Of a stretch of 64,000 bases of DNA, positions 34,363 to 43,102 are shown in pieces. The translations under genes were made by a program, and so were the position numbers. The DNA lies in contig JANRMQ010000009.1 of NCBI GenBank assembly GCA_040981125.1, forward strand, positions 1-64,000. The letters are read 5' to 3'. This stretch comes from DASSBQ01 sp040981125. GTDB lineage: Bacteria > Nitrospirota > Nitrospiria > Nitrospirales > Nitrospiraceae. Each line of letters starts with the position of its first letter. The first letter of the stretch is position 1. The notes below the pieces were generated by a model. The model was given only the letters and a program-made list of their open reading frames with translations. It was not told the origin of the DNA and searched no databases.

Positions 34363-34607
34363 TCGGTCGCCCCTCGTCGCCTGCGAGCGCTCCCCGTTTC
34401 TTTCGCTTCTGAACGAGAGCGTGTACCTTGGCCGAATCCCCGGCTTGCCAGGGAGGTGACTTGCCTCCTGATCTCCTCAATGGATACGGCGGATTCATGA
34501 GTTGTGGCGGGCAATCCCAGAGTATCCCAACAAATTTTGGGCTTGTGAACCGGGCGTTTCTTTTTCGCCGCAGTCTTATTTCGCCTCCAGACGCTGGACA
34601 TTTTCAT
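34359..34607 (-). CDS. Small basic protein, 82 residues
   Basis: AAAGGAG precedes ATG 34607 at 4-5 bases. The product has a basic N-terminus (RRNKTAAKKKRPVHKPK), a middle with VSIEEIRRQVTSLASRGFG and a basic tail. No family is recognised. Its stop TAA overlaps the ATA codon of the next gene. The two form a pair transcribed together. Confidence 0.55.
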   Translation of the reverse strand: MKMSSVWRRNKTAAKKKRPVHKPKICWDTLGLPATTHESAVSIEEIRRQVTSLASRGFGQGTRSRSEAKETGSARRRRGATE

Positions 34608-34865
34608 GGTGCTCCTTTCGACAGGTTACCCGCGGAAAAGTGAGTGAATGCCGAACTAACGTCAATCCCGGTCCCATTACGACACATGGGGCGGGGGCAG
34701 GCGCGGAGGAGCAGCATACTAGATTTCCCATCGCGCTGAGGATGCCGGAATGGCTTTGGATGCGCGAGGACTAGGATGGCGCTCGTGGCTCGTACGAACA
34801 GACACCCTACCATTTAACCCAAAAGGAGTCAATGAGAGCACTATGGGGTGCGGAAGGCGTGTGAA

Positions 34866-34881
34866 GCCTGCCGTTGCAGGC
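34866..34881 (-). terminator. Hairpin after the enhancer-binding protein gene
   Basis: GCCTGC-cgtt-GCAGGC hairpin 7 bp past the gene's stop, in minus orientation followed by TTCAC. Weak terminator or a 3' processing hairpin. Confidence 0.45.
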
Positions 34882-34887
34882 AACAGG

Positions 34888-36432
34888 CTACCGGGATGGA
34901 CGTCGTATACCGAGTTTCCTGATCCGGCTGCGCAATGTCTCCGGATTTAGACCCAGAAGTTCGGCGGCTCCGCCGGTGCCATAGATTCGCCAATTTGCCT
35001 GTTCCAGGACCCTGAGAATATGGGTCCGTTCCAGTTCGCCGAGATTGAGCGAGTGCTCCTCCCGGGGCGCGGCCACGGTCGAAATCGGAAGAAAGACTTC
35101 ATCCACGCTGATAGTGGAGGAATGGGACAGAATAACAGCCCGTTCAATAACATTTTGTAATTCGCGCACGTTCCCGGGCCAGTTATAGTCCATGAGTCGC
35201 TGAAGTGACGGAGCGTCAAACTTCAACTGAGGCCGGTTCATTTTCACGCTGAGTCGGCTGAGAAAGTGTTGGGCCAGCAACACGATGTCCTGTCGGCGTT
35301 CCCGGAGGGGGGGGACCGAGATAGGAAAAATATGCAGCCGGTAGAACAGATCCGCCCGAAACGTGCCTTTGCTCACTCCGGCCGCCAGATCGGCATTGGT
35401 GGCGGCAATCAATCGTACATCGACGGAAATCGGCTGCGTGCCGCCGACCCTGTCCACCATTCCGTCCTGGAGCACCCGCAGCAATTTGACCTGCGCTTCG
35501 AGGGGCATTTCCCCGATTTCATCCAGAAACAAGGTGCCCTTGTTCGCCAGTTCAAATCGCCCGGCGCGCCGCTGCCCCGCGCCGGTGAACGCGCCCCGCT
35601 CGTGACCGAAGAGTTCGCTTTCGATGAGTCCGGCCGGCAAGGCCGCGCAGTTGACTCGAATAAATGGCTTGTCGCTGCGGGGACTCAAATCATGGATCGC
35701 CCGCGCCAGAACTTCTTTGCCGGTTCCCGTTTCACCCAACAGCAGCGCCGTGGTCTGAGTCGGCGCGACGGCTTTCACCAGCTCGATGACCTTGCGAAAA
35801 GCCGGGGACTCGCCGATGACCGACCCCAGATTCCGACTGGCTTTCACCTCTTCAGCCAGATACTCGTTTTCCAAGCGTAGCTTTTCACTCAGTTGCTTGA
35901 TTTGTTCATAGGCCAATACGTGATCAATGGCATAGGCGATCTGGGTCGCCACTTGCTGCAAAAACTTCAAATCATCGGGATCCGGTTCTCCGGGCTGGGC
36001 GCTGCCGATGTTCAATGTGCCGAGGCAATGTTCCCGAACCAGCAAAGGAAGATTGATCATCCGTCCCAGCCCTTCCTGCACGTAAAACGCGTCTTCCAGA
36101 AAAACCTGCTCGCGCTGCAGATCGGGCCGCACATGAAGGCGACGATGGGAGTAGACCCAACCGACCGCGCTGCCGTCGCGCGGAATCACGGCGTCATGCC
36201 GAAGAGCGGGGGTCTCCATGTTGGTCAATACGGCATAAAAACGAAAGGAGTCGTTCGCCGGCTCGTAGAGCGTGATGCCGGCGCGATCCCAGGGAATCAC
36301 TTTTTGAATCTGGTCCGCAATGACCTGCCACAGGCTTTCGAGGTCCCGCTGCGAGTTCAACGCATTGGTGACTTCGAGCAGGGTCTCAAGATTGAGGCTG
36401 GCGCCCTTGGCGCCGGTTAGAAGTTTGTCCAT
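34888..36432 (-). CDS. Sigma-54-dependent enhancer-binding protein with GAF domain (FhlA/NorR type)
   Basis: The start at 36432 gives 514 residues. Residues about 15-170 are a GAF sensor domain. The central AAA+ part has Walker A GETGTGKE, the sigma-54 contact GAFTGA and Walker B TLFLDEIGEM. The C-terminal 45 residues form a Fis-like helix-turn-helix (GTGGAAELLGLNPETLRSRI). Such proteins bind upstream sites and open sigma-54 promoters. It starts inside the last codons of the porin gene, so it is co-transcribed with it. The signal sensed by GAF is unknown; a small molecule or NO are examples. Confidence 0.9.
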   Translation of the reverse strand: MDKLLTGAKGASLNLETLLEVTNALNSQRDLESLWQVIADQIQKVIPWDRAGITLYEPANDSFRFYAVLTNMETPALRHDAVIPRDGSAVGWVYSHRRLHVRPDLQREQVFLEDAFYVQEGLGRMINLPLLVREHCLGTLNIGSAQPGEPDPDDLKFLQQVATQIAYAIDHVLAYEQIKQLSEKLRLENEYLAEEVKASRNLGSVIGESPAFRKVIELVKAVAPTQTTALLLGETGTGKEVLARAIHDLSPRSDKPFIRVNCAALPAGLIESELFGHERGAFTGAGQRRAGRFELANKGTLFLDEIGEMPLEAQVKLLRVLQDGMVDRVGGTQPISVDVRLIAATNADLAAGVSKGTFRADLFYRLHIFPISVPPLRERRQDIVLLAQHFLSRLSVKMNRPQLKFDAPSLQRLMDYNWPGNVRELQNVIERAVILSHSSTISVDEVFLPISTVAAPREEHSLNLGELERTHILRVLEQANWRIYGTGGAAELLGLNPETLRSRIRKLGIRRPSR

Positions 36433-38072
36433 AGTTGCACGATTCCCCAATCTTGGTCGGCCGAAGTTCCGAGTTGATTCCGGATATAGGAGCCGGAAAA
36501 GAAGTGGCCGTAAATTACGGCCAAGGATACTTTCCCGTCTGCGAAAAAATGGGACCAAGATACATCGATCTCGTCCCCCACATGATTGGCGGTGTTATCC
36601 GCACGAGAAAAAATCAGCGGGCCTTGTGAGCCTCGATACCAATTATCACGGGCACTGGCCAAATATTTCCGTAACGCCCAGATCTCGATATGATCGCGAG
36701 CCGTCGGCCTGGCTTGAAAATTCACATGCGGCTGCACGCTGTTGCGCCATGCGCCGTTCAACATGTATCCGACATGAAGAAAATTCGTCGGAAAGAAATT
36801 TTCAAACGTATTGGCATTCCCTCCGCAGCTGCGTGACACGACGCCGCCCGGCGTGACGCAGTTGGCGTCACCATCGCCGGAAGCATAGTCGAATCCGGCG
36901 GCCACGCGAGGCTTCCAGCGGTTATCGTACCACGTATAGCCCAACCATGTTCCCGAGGCCCAGGCATTAATGCGGAGATTATCCCGGTTATCGGCCCCCG
37001 CGCCATCGGCTGCACGTCCGAATTGATAGGCGATTTCATGGACGAAATCCCAATTCCCTCTTCGAAGCTCGGCTCTCGCTCCGATCATGTGTCGAACCTG
37101 AGACGAAAACTTGGCATTGTACTGGCCTGGATTGGCCAGTTCAGACAGTCGATTATGATACAACACGTAGTAAGGCTCAATGACCATGCTCGGGACGCTT
37201 CGTATTTGATTATACAAAACAACCATGTCTACATCAGCATTGCCGTCATAGCCGGGCAACGGCGTGGGAATGTTCGGGCCGACGCTCCCGTATGGTGCGG
37301 CCTGCGCCAGATCGGTGTCGGAATGCCGGAACCAACCCAATTTTGTGTCGAATGAAGAGGTGGCGTAACTCAACATCACGCCGTCGTGCGAATAGCCCGT
37401 ATTGGCCCAGTCAAAGTGGCCGAAAAGCCGCTGGTTTCCCATGACCAGATACTGCCGTCCCGCTTTAATGCTGAATCCTTGAATCCCGGCGACGTTACGA
37501 ACGAGCACGTAGCCGGCACGGATGCCCAGGCGGCATTGGCCCGGCTGAGACGACCCGCAATTATGGTTCAGCGGATCTCCGCCGTCGCCCCCGTTCAAGG
37601 GGTTGCCGTTTCCTCCCCATGTCGCCGAGTCCTCAATCTCAAAGTAGAAATTCACGTCCGGCGAGAGATCATAGCCGATGCCCAACCTCGCCCACTGTTG
37701 GACAAAAAAATCACTGGCGCTGCGACCGGGGAAGGCTCCGGTTCCACTCCCATCCGGAGCCAAGCTGTTGCAGGCGCCGTTTCTTGGCGCTCCGCCGCCG
37801 AAGCAGACCCCGTTGCGCCATTCAGGCCGAACTCTCAGGTCCGCCCGCATCCAAAACTTACGTAGATCGAACACAGGCCTGGCCGGCGGCTCATACTCTT
37901 CGTAGCTACTCTGCGGCCACGCGTTTGGAACCACATAGCCGGGCTGCATGGGCCCATGGTCGGCCGACAATTCAGCGGCGTGAAGGACCGGCGGTAGCCG
38001 CACACCATGAAATGCACAAAGGAATATGGCGAGAACAAGAAGGATCGTGAACGGGCTATCGGGCCGGCGCAT
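36417..38072 (-). CDS. Outer-membrane porin of the alginate-export family
   Basis: ATG 38072 is preferred, because an earlier Met (38141) lies inside the terminator hairpin. The 551-residue protein has a signal peptide (SPFTILLVLAIFLCAFHG) and then many alternating beta strands ending in aromatic residues and a final Phe (GIVQLWTNF), typical of a porin. The AlgE-like repertoire includes RADLRVRPEWR, SIKAGRQYLVMGNQRLFGHF and WLGYTWYDNRWKPRVAAGFDYASGD (here shortened). It should pass a small anionic substrate. The stop overlaps the start of the enhancer-binding protein gene by 16 bp, so regulator and porin are one unit. Confidence 0.8.
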   Translation of the reverse strand: MRRPDSPFTILLVLAIFLCAFHGVRLPPVLHAAELSADHGPMQPGYVVPNAWPQSSYEEYEPPARPVFDLRKFWMRADLRVRPEWRNGVCFGGGAPRNGACNSLAPDGSGTGAFPGRSASDFFVQQWARLGIGYDLSPDVNFYFEIEDSATWGGNGNPLNGGDGGDPLNHNCGSSQPGQCRLGIRAGYVLVRNVAGIQGFSIKAGRQYLVMGNQRLFGHFDWANTGYSHDGVMLSYATSSFDTKLGWFRHSDTDLAQAAPYGSVGPNIPTPLPGYDGNADVDMVVLYNQIRSVPSMVIEPYYVLYHNRLSELANPGQYNAKFSSQVRHMIGARAELRRGNWDFVHEIAYQFGRAADGAGADNRDNLRINAWASGTWLGYTWYDNRWKPRVAAGFDYASGDGDANCVTPGGVVSRSCGGNANTFENFFPTNFLHVGYMLNGAWRNSVQPHVNFQARPTARDHIEIWALRKYLASARDNWYRGSQGPLIFSRADNTANHVGDEIDVSWSHFFADGKVSLAVIYGHFFSGSYIRNQLGTSADQDWGIVQLWTNF

Positions 38073-38118
38073 GAGCCATAAGGTGATTTTCCTCAGAACC
38101 GCCTGTCCTGAATAAAGC

Positions 38119-38156
38119 AGAACTGGAGCCGGCACAATCATGCCGGCTCCAGTTCT
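38119..38156 (-). terminator. Strong hairpin between the secreted-protein gene and the porin gene
   Basis: AGAACTGGAGCCGGC and GCCGGCTCCAGTTCT form a perfect 15-bp stem with an 8-base loop, 31 bp past the stop of the secreted-protein gene. On the minus strand it is followed by GCTTTATT. It would partly or fully end the transcript from the sigma-54 promoter before the porin. Confidence 0.8.
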
Positions 38157-38186
38157 TGTGACAGAGATGATCTATGAAGAGAGCGG

Positions 38187-38696
38187 TTAGAACGCCATGC
38201 TGGCCCGCTCCTCCATATCTCTGATGAAATTCTCATGCTTCTTCACATCCTCGGCGCCCTTGGCTCGGACGTGCCGGTCGCGGGCATGGAACTCGTCAGG
38301 AGTCACCTTATAGCAGAAGTCCCAGAGCGCGTCTGCACTATGTGCGTCGATGCCGCCGACACGCGCTTCCAGCATGACCATAAAGGTGTTCACTCCCTCA
38401 TAGGTTGCTTGGCGATTTCCAGAGCGATGATCCTCGCGCACTTTACCGAGTAGCTTGAGAAACGGATCAAAGTCTCCGGAGATGACCCCTTTTTCCGCCA
38501 GCGTCTGATAGGTGACGACTTGGCCCAAGAGTTCCTCCGACCAGGCCGGGGACTTCTGGCTGCTGGTCGCTCCCCAGAGTACCGGCTCGGCTATGACGGG
38601 TCTGGCATCGGAAAAGGCTTGGGCTGAAGTGAGCCCCAAGAAGCCGGATGCCGCCAATGCGGCGAATGTGGATAGGATAGTGGTCTGACGCTTCAT
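38187..38696 (-). CDS. Secreted helical protein, under a sigma-54 promoter; paralogue of 25849-26313
   Basis: GGGAGGAA is 6 bases before ATG 38696. The 169-residue product has a signal peptide (ILSTFAALAASGFLGLTSAQA). The mature protein shares its spaced motifs with the gene at 25849: GDFDPFLKLL, N-x-F-x-x-MLE, VGGI and the end ERASMAF. No cofactor motif is visible. It is the first gene after the -24/-12 promoter at 38786-38803 and is followed by a terminator, the porin and the activator. A periplasmic binding or export partner of the porin is a reasonable guess only. Confidence 0.75.
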   Translation of the reverse strand: MKRQTTILSTFAALAASGFLGLTSAQAFSDARPVIAEPVLWGATSSQKSPAWSEELLGQVVTYQTLAEKGVISGDFDPFLKLLGKVREDHRSGNRQATYEGVNTFMVMLEARVGGIDAHSADALWDFCYKVTPDEFHARDRHVRAKGAEDVKKHENFIRDMEERASMAF

Positions 38697-38785
38697 GGCA
38701 TTTCCTCCCTTAAATATCAACTCGGCTTAGTTTTTTAGACTTGATGAATCGCGGTCATTATCTCTGCATTACTTGATCAGTCGTT

Positions 38786-38803
38786 TAAGCAATCAACGTG
38801 CCA
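38786..38803 (-). promoter_or_regulatory. Sigma-54 (-24/-12) promoter for the secreted-protein gene
   Basis: On the minus strand the sequence is TGGCACG-TTGA-TTGCTTA, which matches the RpoN consensus (TGGCACGN4TTGC) at every key base. GG (38802-38801) and GC (38790-38789) are separated by exactly 10 bases. Transcription should begin near 38777, about 80 bases before the start codon. It lies in an AT-rich region upstream of the secreted gene; the next downstream genes include a sigma-54 activator. Confidence 0.9.
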
Positions 38804-38874
38804 CAACAAATATATGTATAACAATATGATTTATTTGTATAATATTTAAATTGTGAAATTTGGGTTTCGATGGG

Positions 38875-38915
38875 AACCGTTCTAAAAAACGGTTAATCCG
38901 TTTCTAGCAACGGTT
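38875..38915 (-). promoter_or_regulatory. Two phased dyads upstream of the sigma-54 promoter (candidate activator sites)
   Basis: Dyad 1 is AACCGTT-ctaaaa-AACGGTT (38875-38894). Dyad 2 is CCGTT-tctagc-AACGG (38898-38913) with AACGGTT as its right arm. Both have a 6-base spacer and their centres are 21 bp apart, two turns of the helix. They lie about 105-130 bp upstream of the expected start of transcription, where enhancer-binding proteins usually bind. That the nearby activator binds them is inference. Confidence 0.65.
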
Positions 38916-38942
38916 GTAGTGCGGGATACCGCTGTATCGTAT

Positions 38943-40784
38943 TCAAACCAAGGAAGACGTGCCTGCCTGCTTACTTTCAAGCTCGGCCCAGCGCTGGTAC
39001 AACCGTTCGACTTCTGCGCGAGCGGTTTCCATTGTGCTCAGTCGTTCTTGAAGCGCGGAGGCATTGGACATGACGGCCGGATCTTCGAGGCTCGTCCGAC
39101 AGGCGGTGAGTGCCGCTTCCGCTTTCAGGATATTGCCTTCGATTGCGTTCCATTCCCGCTGTTCGAGATATGACAACTTGTGTTTGGGAGAAGATCCACT
39201 TCGGTGGTTGTCCGCCGTGGCCGATGTGGAGGATGGCTTGGCCGGATTCTGCGCCGGCGGAGCGAAATGACGTTGAGCCGCTTCCCATTGCGCGAGATCG
39301 GCGTACCACTCCGCGCCGCCGCGGCCATCCAACGCCAACAGGACCGTAGAGAGCCGATCAAGCAGCCATCGGTCGTGAGTGACCAGAGCGACCGCCCCGG
39401 GAAAGTCCATGAGACTTTGCTCCAATATATCCAGGGTCGGAATATCAAGGTCGTTGGTCGGTTCATCGAGAATCAACAAGTCCGCGGGTTGGAGCATGAG
39501 ACGGGCGATCAATAAACGAGCTTGCTCTCCGCCGGAGAGTCGCGACACGGGCAAATCCAGCTGTTCGGGTCGAAAGAGAAACCGTTTGGCCCAGGATACA
39601 AGATGTATCGAGCGGTCCTGAAAAATGACGGCATCTCCAGCCGGGGCCAAGGCGCGTCGCAGCGTGCCTGATTGATCCAGTGAATCACGATGCTGCTCGA
39701 ATGACAGAATACGTAACCCTTCCGCTCGAGTGATTGTGCCGGTATCGGGAGCGAGTGTCCCTGCCAGCAATCGTAACAGCGTCGTTTTGCCGCTTCCGTT
39801 GGGCCCCAACAATCCCAGTCGCTGGCCCGGTCCCAACCGTAGGTTCAGGCCGGTCAGTACCGGTTTGTCTCCGAGGGATTTGCTGATGCCCGTGGCGACG
39901 AGCAGTTGCTTGGATCTGCGGCCGGATGATGTGAAATCAATATCGACACGGGAAGTGGCGGCCCGAGCTTTACCGATGGCCGCCTCCTCGATTAATTCGG
40001 CCGCCGCCTGTACGCGGCCTTTCGCCTTGGTCGTGCGGGCCTTGGGTCCCCGCCGCAACCATTCGATCTCACGGCGGACGCGATTCGCCAGCGAGGCTTG
40101 ATAGTCGGCCTGAACTTGTAGCATGGCTTCCCGCTGCTCCAAATAATCGCTGTAGCGTCCTTGTGCCTCGAACAGGCCGCCGGGATAACACCGATTCAAT
40201 TCCACCATGCGCGAGGCGATCGATTCGAGAAAGCGCCGGTCATGACTCACCACCAGAAAGGCTTTGGCTTGGACCTTGAGCAATGATTCCAGCCACAGGA
40301 TGCCGTCGAGGTCCAAATGATTAGTGGGCTCGTCCATTAATAGAACGTCCGGTTCCAGCATTAATGATCGAATGATGGCCAGGCGCTTGCGCCATCCTCC
40401 GGACAAGCCGGCGACCGGCTGATCGGCCTCAGTGAAGGAACCGATACTCAATGCTCTGGCGAGCCGGCCGGCCTGTTCATGAGGATTCATTCCCGCCGTG
40501 CGCAAGGCTTCACACAACTCATCTTCGACTGTCCGGGTTGGATTCAGTGTCGGGTCTTGTGCGACGTAGCCGATTTGCAGATGCCGCCTGGCGGTCCTGG
40601 TGCCGCTGTCAGGGGATTCTATCCCGGCAAGGATCTTGAGCAGCGTGGATTTTCCTGACCCGTTCGGTCCGACAATGGCCATGTGATCGCCCTCATTCAA
40701 CCCCAACGTCAGCTCGGTGAAGAGAGGCGTCATCCCATAACTTTTACTGATCGATTCACAGCTCAGCAGAATAGTCGGCGCCAT
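38943..40784 (-). CDS. uup: ABC-F ATP-binding protein (Uup-like)
   Basis: The 613-residue protein has two ABC ATPase modules with Walker A VGPNGSGKST and LGPNGSGKTT, signature motifs LSGGWRKRL and LSGGEQARL, and Walker B LLMDEPTNHLDL and LILDEPTNDLDI. A C-terminal coiled coil follows (SYLEQREWNAIEG onward). There are no membrane segments. Such ABC-F proteins act at the ribosome; Uup-type members are tied to ribosome assembly or stalled-translation rescue. The length and C-terminal coil fit Uup. Confidence 0.85.
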   Translation of the reverse strand: MAPTILLSCESISKSYGMTPLFTELTLGLNEGDHMAIVGPNGSGKSTLLKILAGIESPDSGTRTARRHLQIGYVAQDPTLNPTRTVEDELCEALRTAGMNPHEQAGRLARALSIGSFTEADQPVAGLSGGWRKRLAIIRSLMLEPDVLLMDEPTNHLDLDGILWLESLLKVQAKAFLVVSHDRRFLESIASRMVELNRCYPGGLFEAQGRYSDYLEQREAMLQVQADYQASLANRVRREIEWLRRGPKARTTKAKGRVQAAAELIEEAAIGKARAATSRVDIDFTSSGRRSKQLLVATGISKSLGDKPVLTGLNLRLGPGQRLGLLGPNGSGKTTLLRLLAGTLAPDTGTITRAEGLRILSFEQHRDSLDQSGTLRRALAPAGDAVIFQDRSIHLVSWAKRFLFRPEQLDLPVSRLSGGEQARLLIARLMLQPADLLILDEPTNDLDIPTLDILEQSLMDFPGAVALVTHDRWLLDRLSTVLLALDGRGGAEWYADLAQWEAAQRHFAPPAQNPAKPSSTSATADNHRSGSSPKHKLSYLEQREWNAIEGNILKAEAALTACRTSLEDPAVMSNASALQERLSTMETARAEVERLYQRWAELESKQAGTSSLV

Positions 40785-40989
40785 TCGATTTCCGTTCTGT
40801 TTGACTGGTGGTGGCGTGCTCGGCCCGGCCGAAGAACAGTGAGTATACGGGCTGCTCCGTGTGCGAAGCCAGAGGTCGTTCCACGACCCAACCTAGGGAA
40901 TGCGCCAGTGCCCGGCATAGTGGGAGGAGGGTATCCTGACCGTAGCCGGTTGAGTTGGATACAGGCGGCGGAAGGGAGGAGAACCATCT

Positions 40990-41577
40990 ATGGGATTATT
41001 ATTTATGAACTCAGACGACAGTGCGGTGGAATTGTTGCGTAAAGATCATGAAAAAGTGAAGTCGCTGTTTCGTAATTTCGAGGCGGCCACCGGCAGAGAG
41101 ACGCAACGAATTGTCGGAGAGGTCCTCGACGAGTTGGAGGCGCATGCGACGGCGGAAGAAGAACTATTTTATCCCGCTGTACTGGGGGATGCCCCTGAAG
41201 CGAAGGCTAAACTGGACGAATCGCTGGAAGAGCACCATGTGATGAAGTTGTTGATTGCCGAACTGCGGGACATGAACGCCGGCAGTGAGCGGTATGCGGC
41301 CAAATTCCGTGTCCTGGCGGAAAACGTCAGACATCATATCAAAGAGGAGGAAGCGGAATTGTTCGCCCGTGCCCGCACCGGAAAACTGGATCTTATCGCG
41401 CTGGGCAAAGAAATCGAGCGTGTGAAGGCGTCATGGCGAACCTTGTTTAAGCGGGGAGCTAAGGATCGGCGACCTCCCGTCGACATGCGCACCACACGCA
41501 AGCCTCGGCGGACGAGGCCGTCGCGAGTGACCGGCGTGAGAACCGCGAAGAAATCGGTCAAACGGTCGACCGGCTAA
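40990..41577 (+). CDS. Hemerythrin-domain protein with a basic C-terminal tail
   Basis: The first 140 residues are a hemerythrin-like HHE domain: RKDHEKVKSLF, ELEAHATAEEELFYPA, LEEHHVMKLLI and VRHHIKEEEAELFA. The last 45 residues are Lys/Arg-rich (RRPPVDMRTTRKPRRTRPSR), similar to nucleic-acid-binding tails. It may store or sense iron, O2 or NO. The RBS GGGAGGAG lies upstream. It is divergent from the ABC-F gene. A second hemerythrin gene is at 7958. Confidence 0.85.
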   Translation: MGLLFMNSDDSAVELLRKDHEKVKSLFRNFEAATGRETQRIVGEVLDELEAHATAEEELFYPAVLGDAPEAKAKLDESLEEHHVMKLLIAELRDMNAGSERYAAKFRVLAENVRHHIKEEEAELFARARTGKLDLIALGKEIERVKASWRTLFKRGAKDRRPPVDMRTTRKPRRTRPSRVTGVRTAKKSVKRSTG

Positions 41578-41642
41578 AGATTAGGCACATGCCGCCGATG
41601 TGTTCGGTCGCACATTTCCGCAACGCGTCGATATAACATACA

Positions 41643-41677
41643 AGAGGCCGACTTCGCCTGAAAGGCAGTCGGCCTCT
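41643..41677. terminator. Bidirectional hairpin between convergent genes
   Basis: AGAGGCCGACT and AGTCGGCCTCT (11 bp) with an inner GCCT-gaa-AGGC stem. It stands between the hemerythrin gene (+) and the lipoprotein gene (-), where a shared terminator is expected. Confidence 0.65.
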
Positions 41678-41742
41678 AGCAGCGCGCCAATGCTCGGGTT
41701 GCTTTTTATTGCCGTTTCGCAGAGTGCGGCATAGGTTGGTTT

Positions 41743-42231
41743 CTATGTGCGGCTCTCCGCTATCAAGCGGCCACGTGCATGCTGCGCTTCCAACAGGACC
41801 CGATTCAGCGATTCAGCGGGCGTCAATTGCTCGGCATAGAGAACGTTATACTGTTGCTGCATGTAGCCGAAGAATGCCGCCTGTCGCTCTTCCGGAATCT
41901 CCAGCAAGGTGGCGAACGAGCTGAGATATTCACCGCGTCCTCGCGCAACATCGGTCTTTAAACTCTGGAAACTGTAGGCTGTGAACGCCCGTAATTTGTG
42001 TTCGGCCTTGACCGGACCGTCCCCCGAAAACCAGGCTCCTGGCGTTGTGCTGGAGGTGATTTCCTTCGTCGGTTCCGTGAATTCTGATGTAGCTTCGCTG
42101 ACACCGCCCGAAATGTCCGATGTGGCGTCGAACGGAGCTTTAGTGAGTTCTGTCGTCGCGTCCGTAATGCATGCGGTGAAGAGGAAGCCGATGGGAAGCA
42201 GTATATGTGAAAGGGACAGGCGATAGCGCAT
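41743..42231 (-). CDS. DUF3015-like lipoprotein
   Basis: ATG 42231 has GGAGGT 4-5 bases upstream. The 162-residue product has a lipoprotein signal with LFTAC as lipobox, then a Thr/Ser-rich linker (ITDATTELTKAPFDATSDIS). The C-terminal domain has GEYLSSFATLLEIPEERQA, FFGYMQQQYNVLY, the pattern seen in DUF3015 proteins. It is anchored to a membrane, probably the outer one. Function is unknown. Confidence 0.7.
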   Translation of the reverse strand: MRYRLSLSHILLPIGFLFTACITDATTELTKAPFDATSDISGGVSEATSEFTEPTKEITSSTTPGAWFSGDGPVKAEHKLRAFTAYSFQSLKTDVARGRGEYLSSFATLLEIPEERQAAFFGYMQQQYNVLYAEQLTPAESLNRVLLEAQHARGRLIAESRT

Positions 42232-42390
42232 GATGACCTCCACTTAAGTTTCCGTGAGCCAGAGTATCTCAGTGAACGCTTCATGGTCTGTACTGGGTGA
42301 GACCCTAGTTCGACCTGGCTCGCACCCTGAACTGTAGAGCGAAAATTAAAGGTGGGGCGGTACGGGAGAAGAGGAATGACGGCTGCGCGC

Positions 42391-42939
42391 TCAATAGGTG
42401 GCGCCTAAATGATCCGGTTCCGCAGCCATACCGTCGGCGAAGGTCGTCGCCAATGCCCTGCTCTCGATAAAGATGATGCCGCGATCGGTGCCGCTGTTGA
42501 ACGTCAAATTGATTTCGGTATCTTCGCCGCGCCAGTTACCTTGCTTCACCGCTTTACCCGCGATCTGTCCCGGCGTTCGATCAAGGGCACCATGTTTCGA
42601 TTCAAGGAAGTTCACAATCTGCTGGTGGGCCTCCAGGCCGTGGTAGCGAATCGTCACCCGGCCGAACTGCCCGTCGATGGTGACAAAGCGCATGGAATCG
42701 ATCTGCGCCGGACCGAAGGACGGCGGACCTTGCTTGAGCTCATATCCCTTAACCCTCCGGCCGTTCTCCACCAGTTTAAAATCGGCTGACTCGGTAAACG
42801 TCACTCCCCAGGGAATTCCCTCAAATCCCTTGGGGTCCCCCTGCATCGGCACCGCCTGGGCTTGGAGAGGCAAGAAACCGAGCATGGCGAGTCCGAGGCC
42901 CACACTCAGTACAAGACTATGTAATCGTATTCGTCCCAT
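42391..42939 (-). CDS. Secreted protein, function unknown
   Basis: ATG 42939 opens a signal peptide (SLVLSVGLGLAMLGFLPLQAQA). The mature part is about 150 residues and begins FEGIPWGVTFTES, with F-x-G-I-PWG as seen in many periplasmic proteins of Deltaproteobacteria and Nitrospirota. The rest is beta-rich (RVTIRYHGLEAHQQIVNFLE). No cysteines occur in the mature part. Earlier in-frame starts are possible. It is divergent from the acyltransferase gene. Confidence 0.7.
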   Translation of the reverse strand: MGRIRLHSLVLSVGLGLAMLGFLPLQAQAVPMQGDPKGFEGIPWGVTFTESADFKLVENGRRVKGYELKQGPPSFGPAQIDSMRFVTIDGQFGRVTIRYHGLEAHQQIVNFLESKHGALDRTPGQIAGKAVKQGNWRGEDTEINLTFNSGTDRGIIFIESRALATTFADGMAAEPDHLGATY

Positions 42940-43102
42940 GGGCGCCTGGGCATCACACTGCGGCGGCTGCACATTGAGATCTGCCGGCAGAGTCTTACGG
43001 ATTATAATCCCTGCCTCCGTGCTTGTCACCAGGCCACGGCGCGATGCATGGATGGCGGCGTTGTGTTCTTCCGGAGTCCTTCGTACAATCTCGCTGCCTT
43101 CG

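Noticed and set aside
38875..38894. AACCGTT/AACGGTT hairpin as a terminator of the ABC-F gene
   Set aside because: No T-run follows on the minus strand, the motif is doubled at 21-bp spacing, and it sits at enhancer distance from a sigma-54 promoter.
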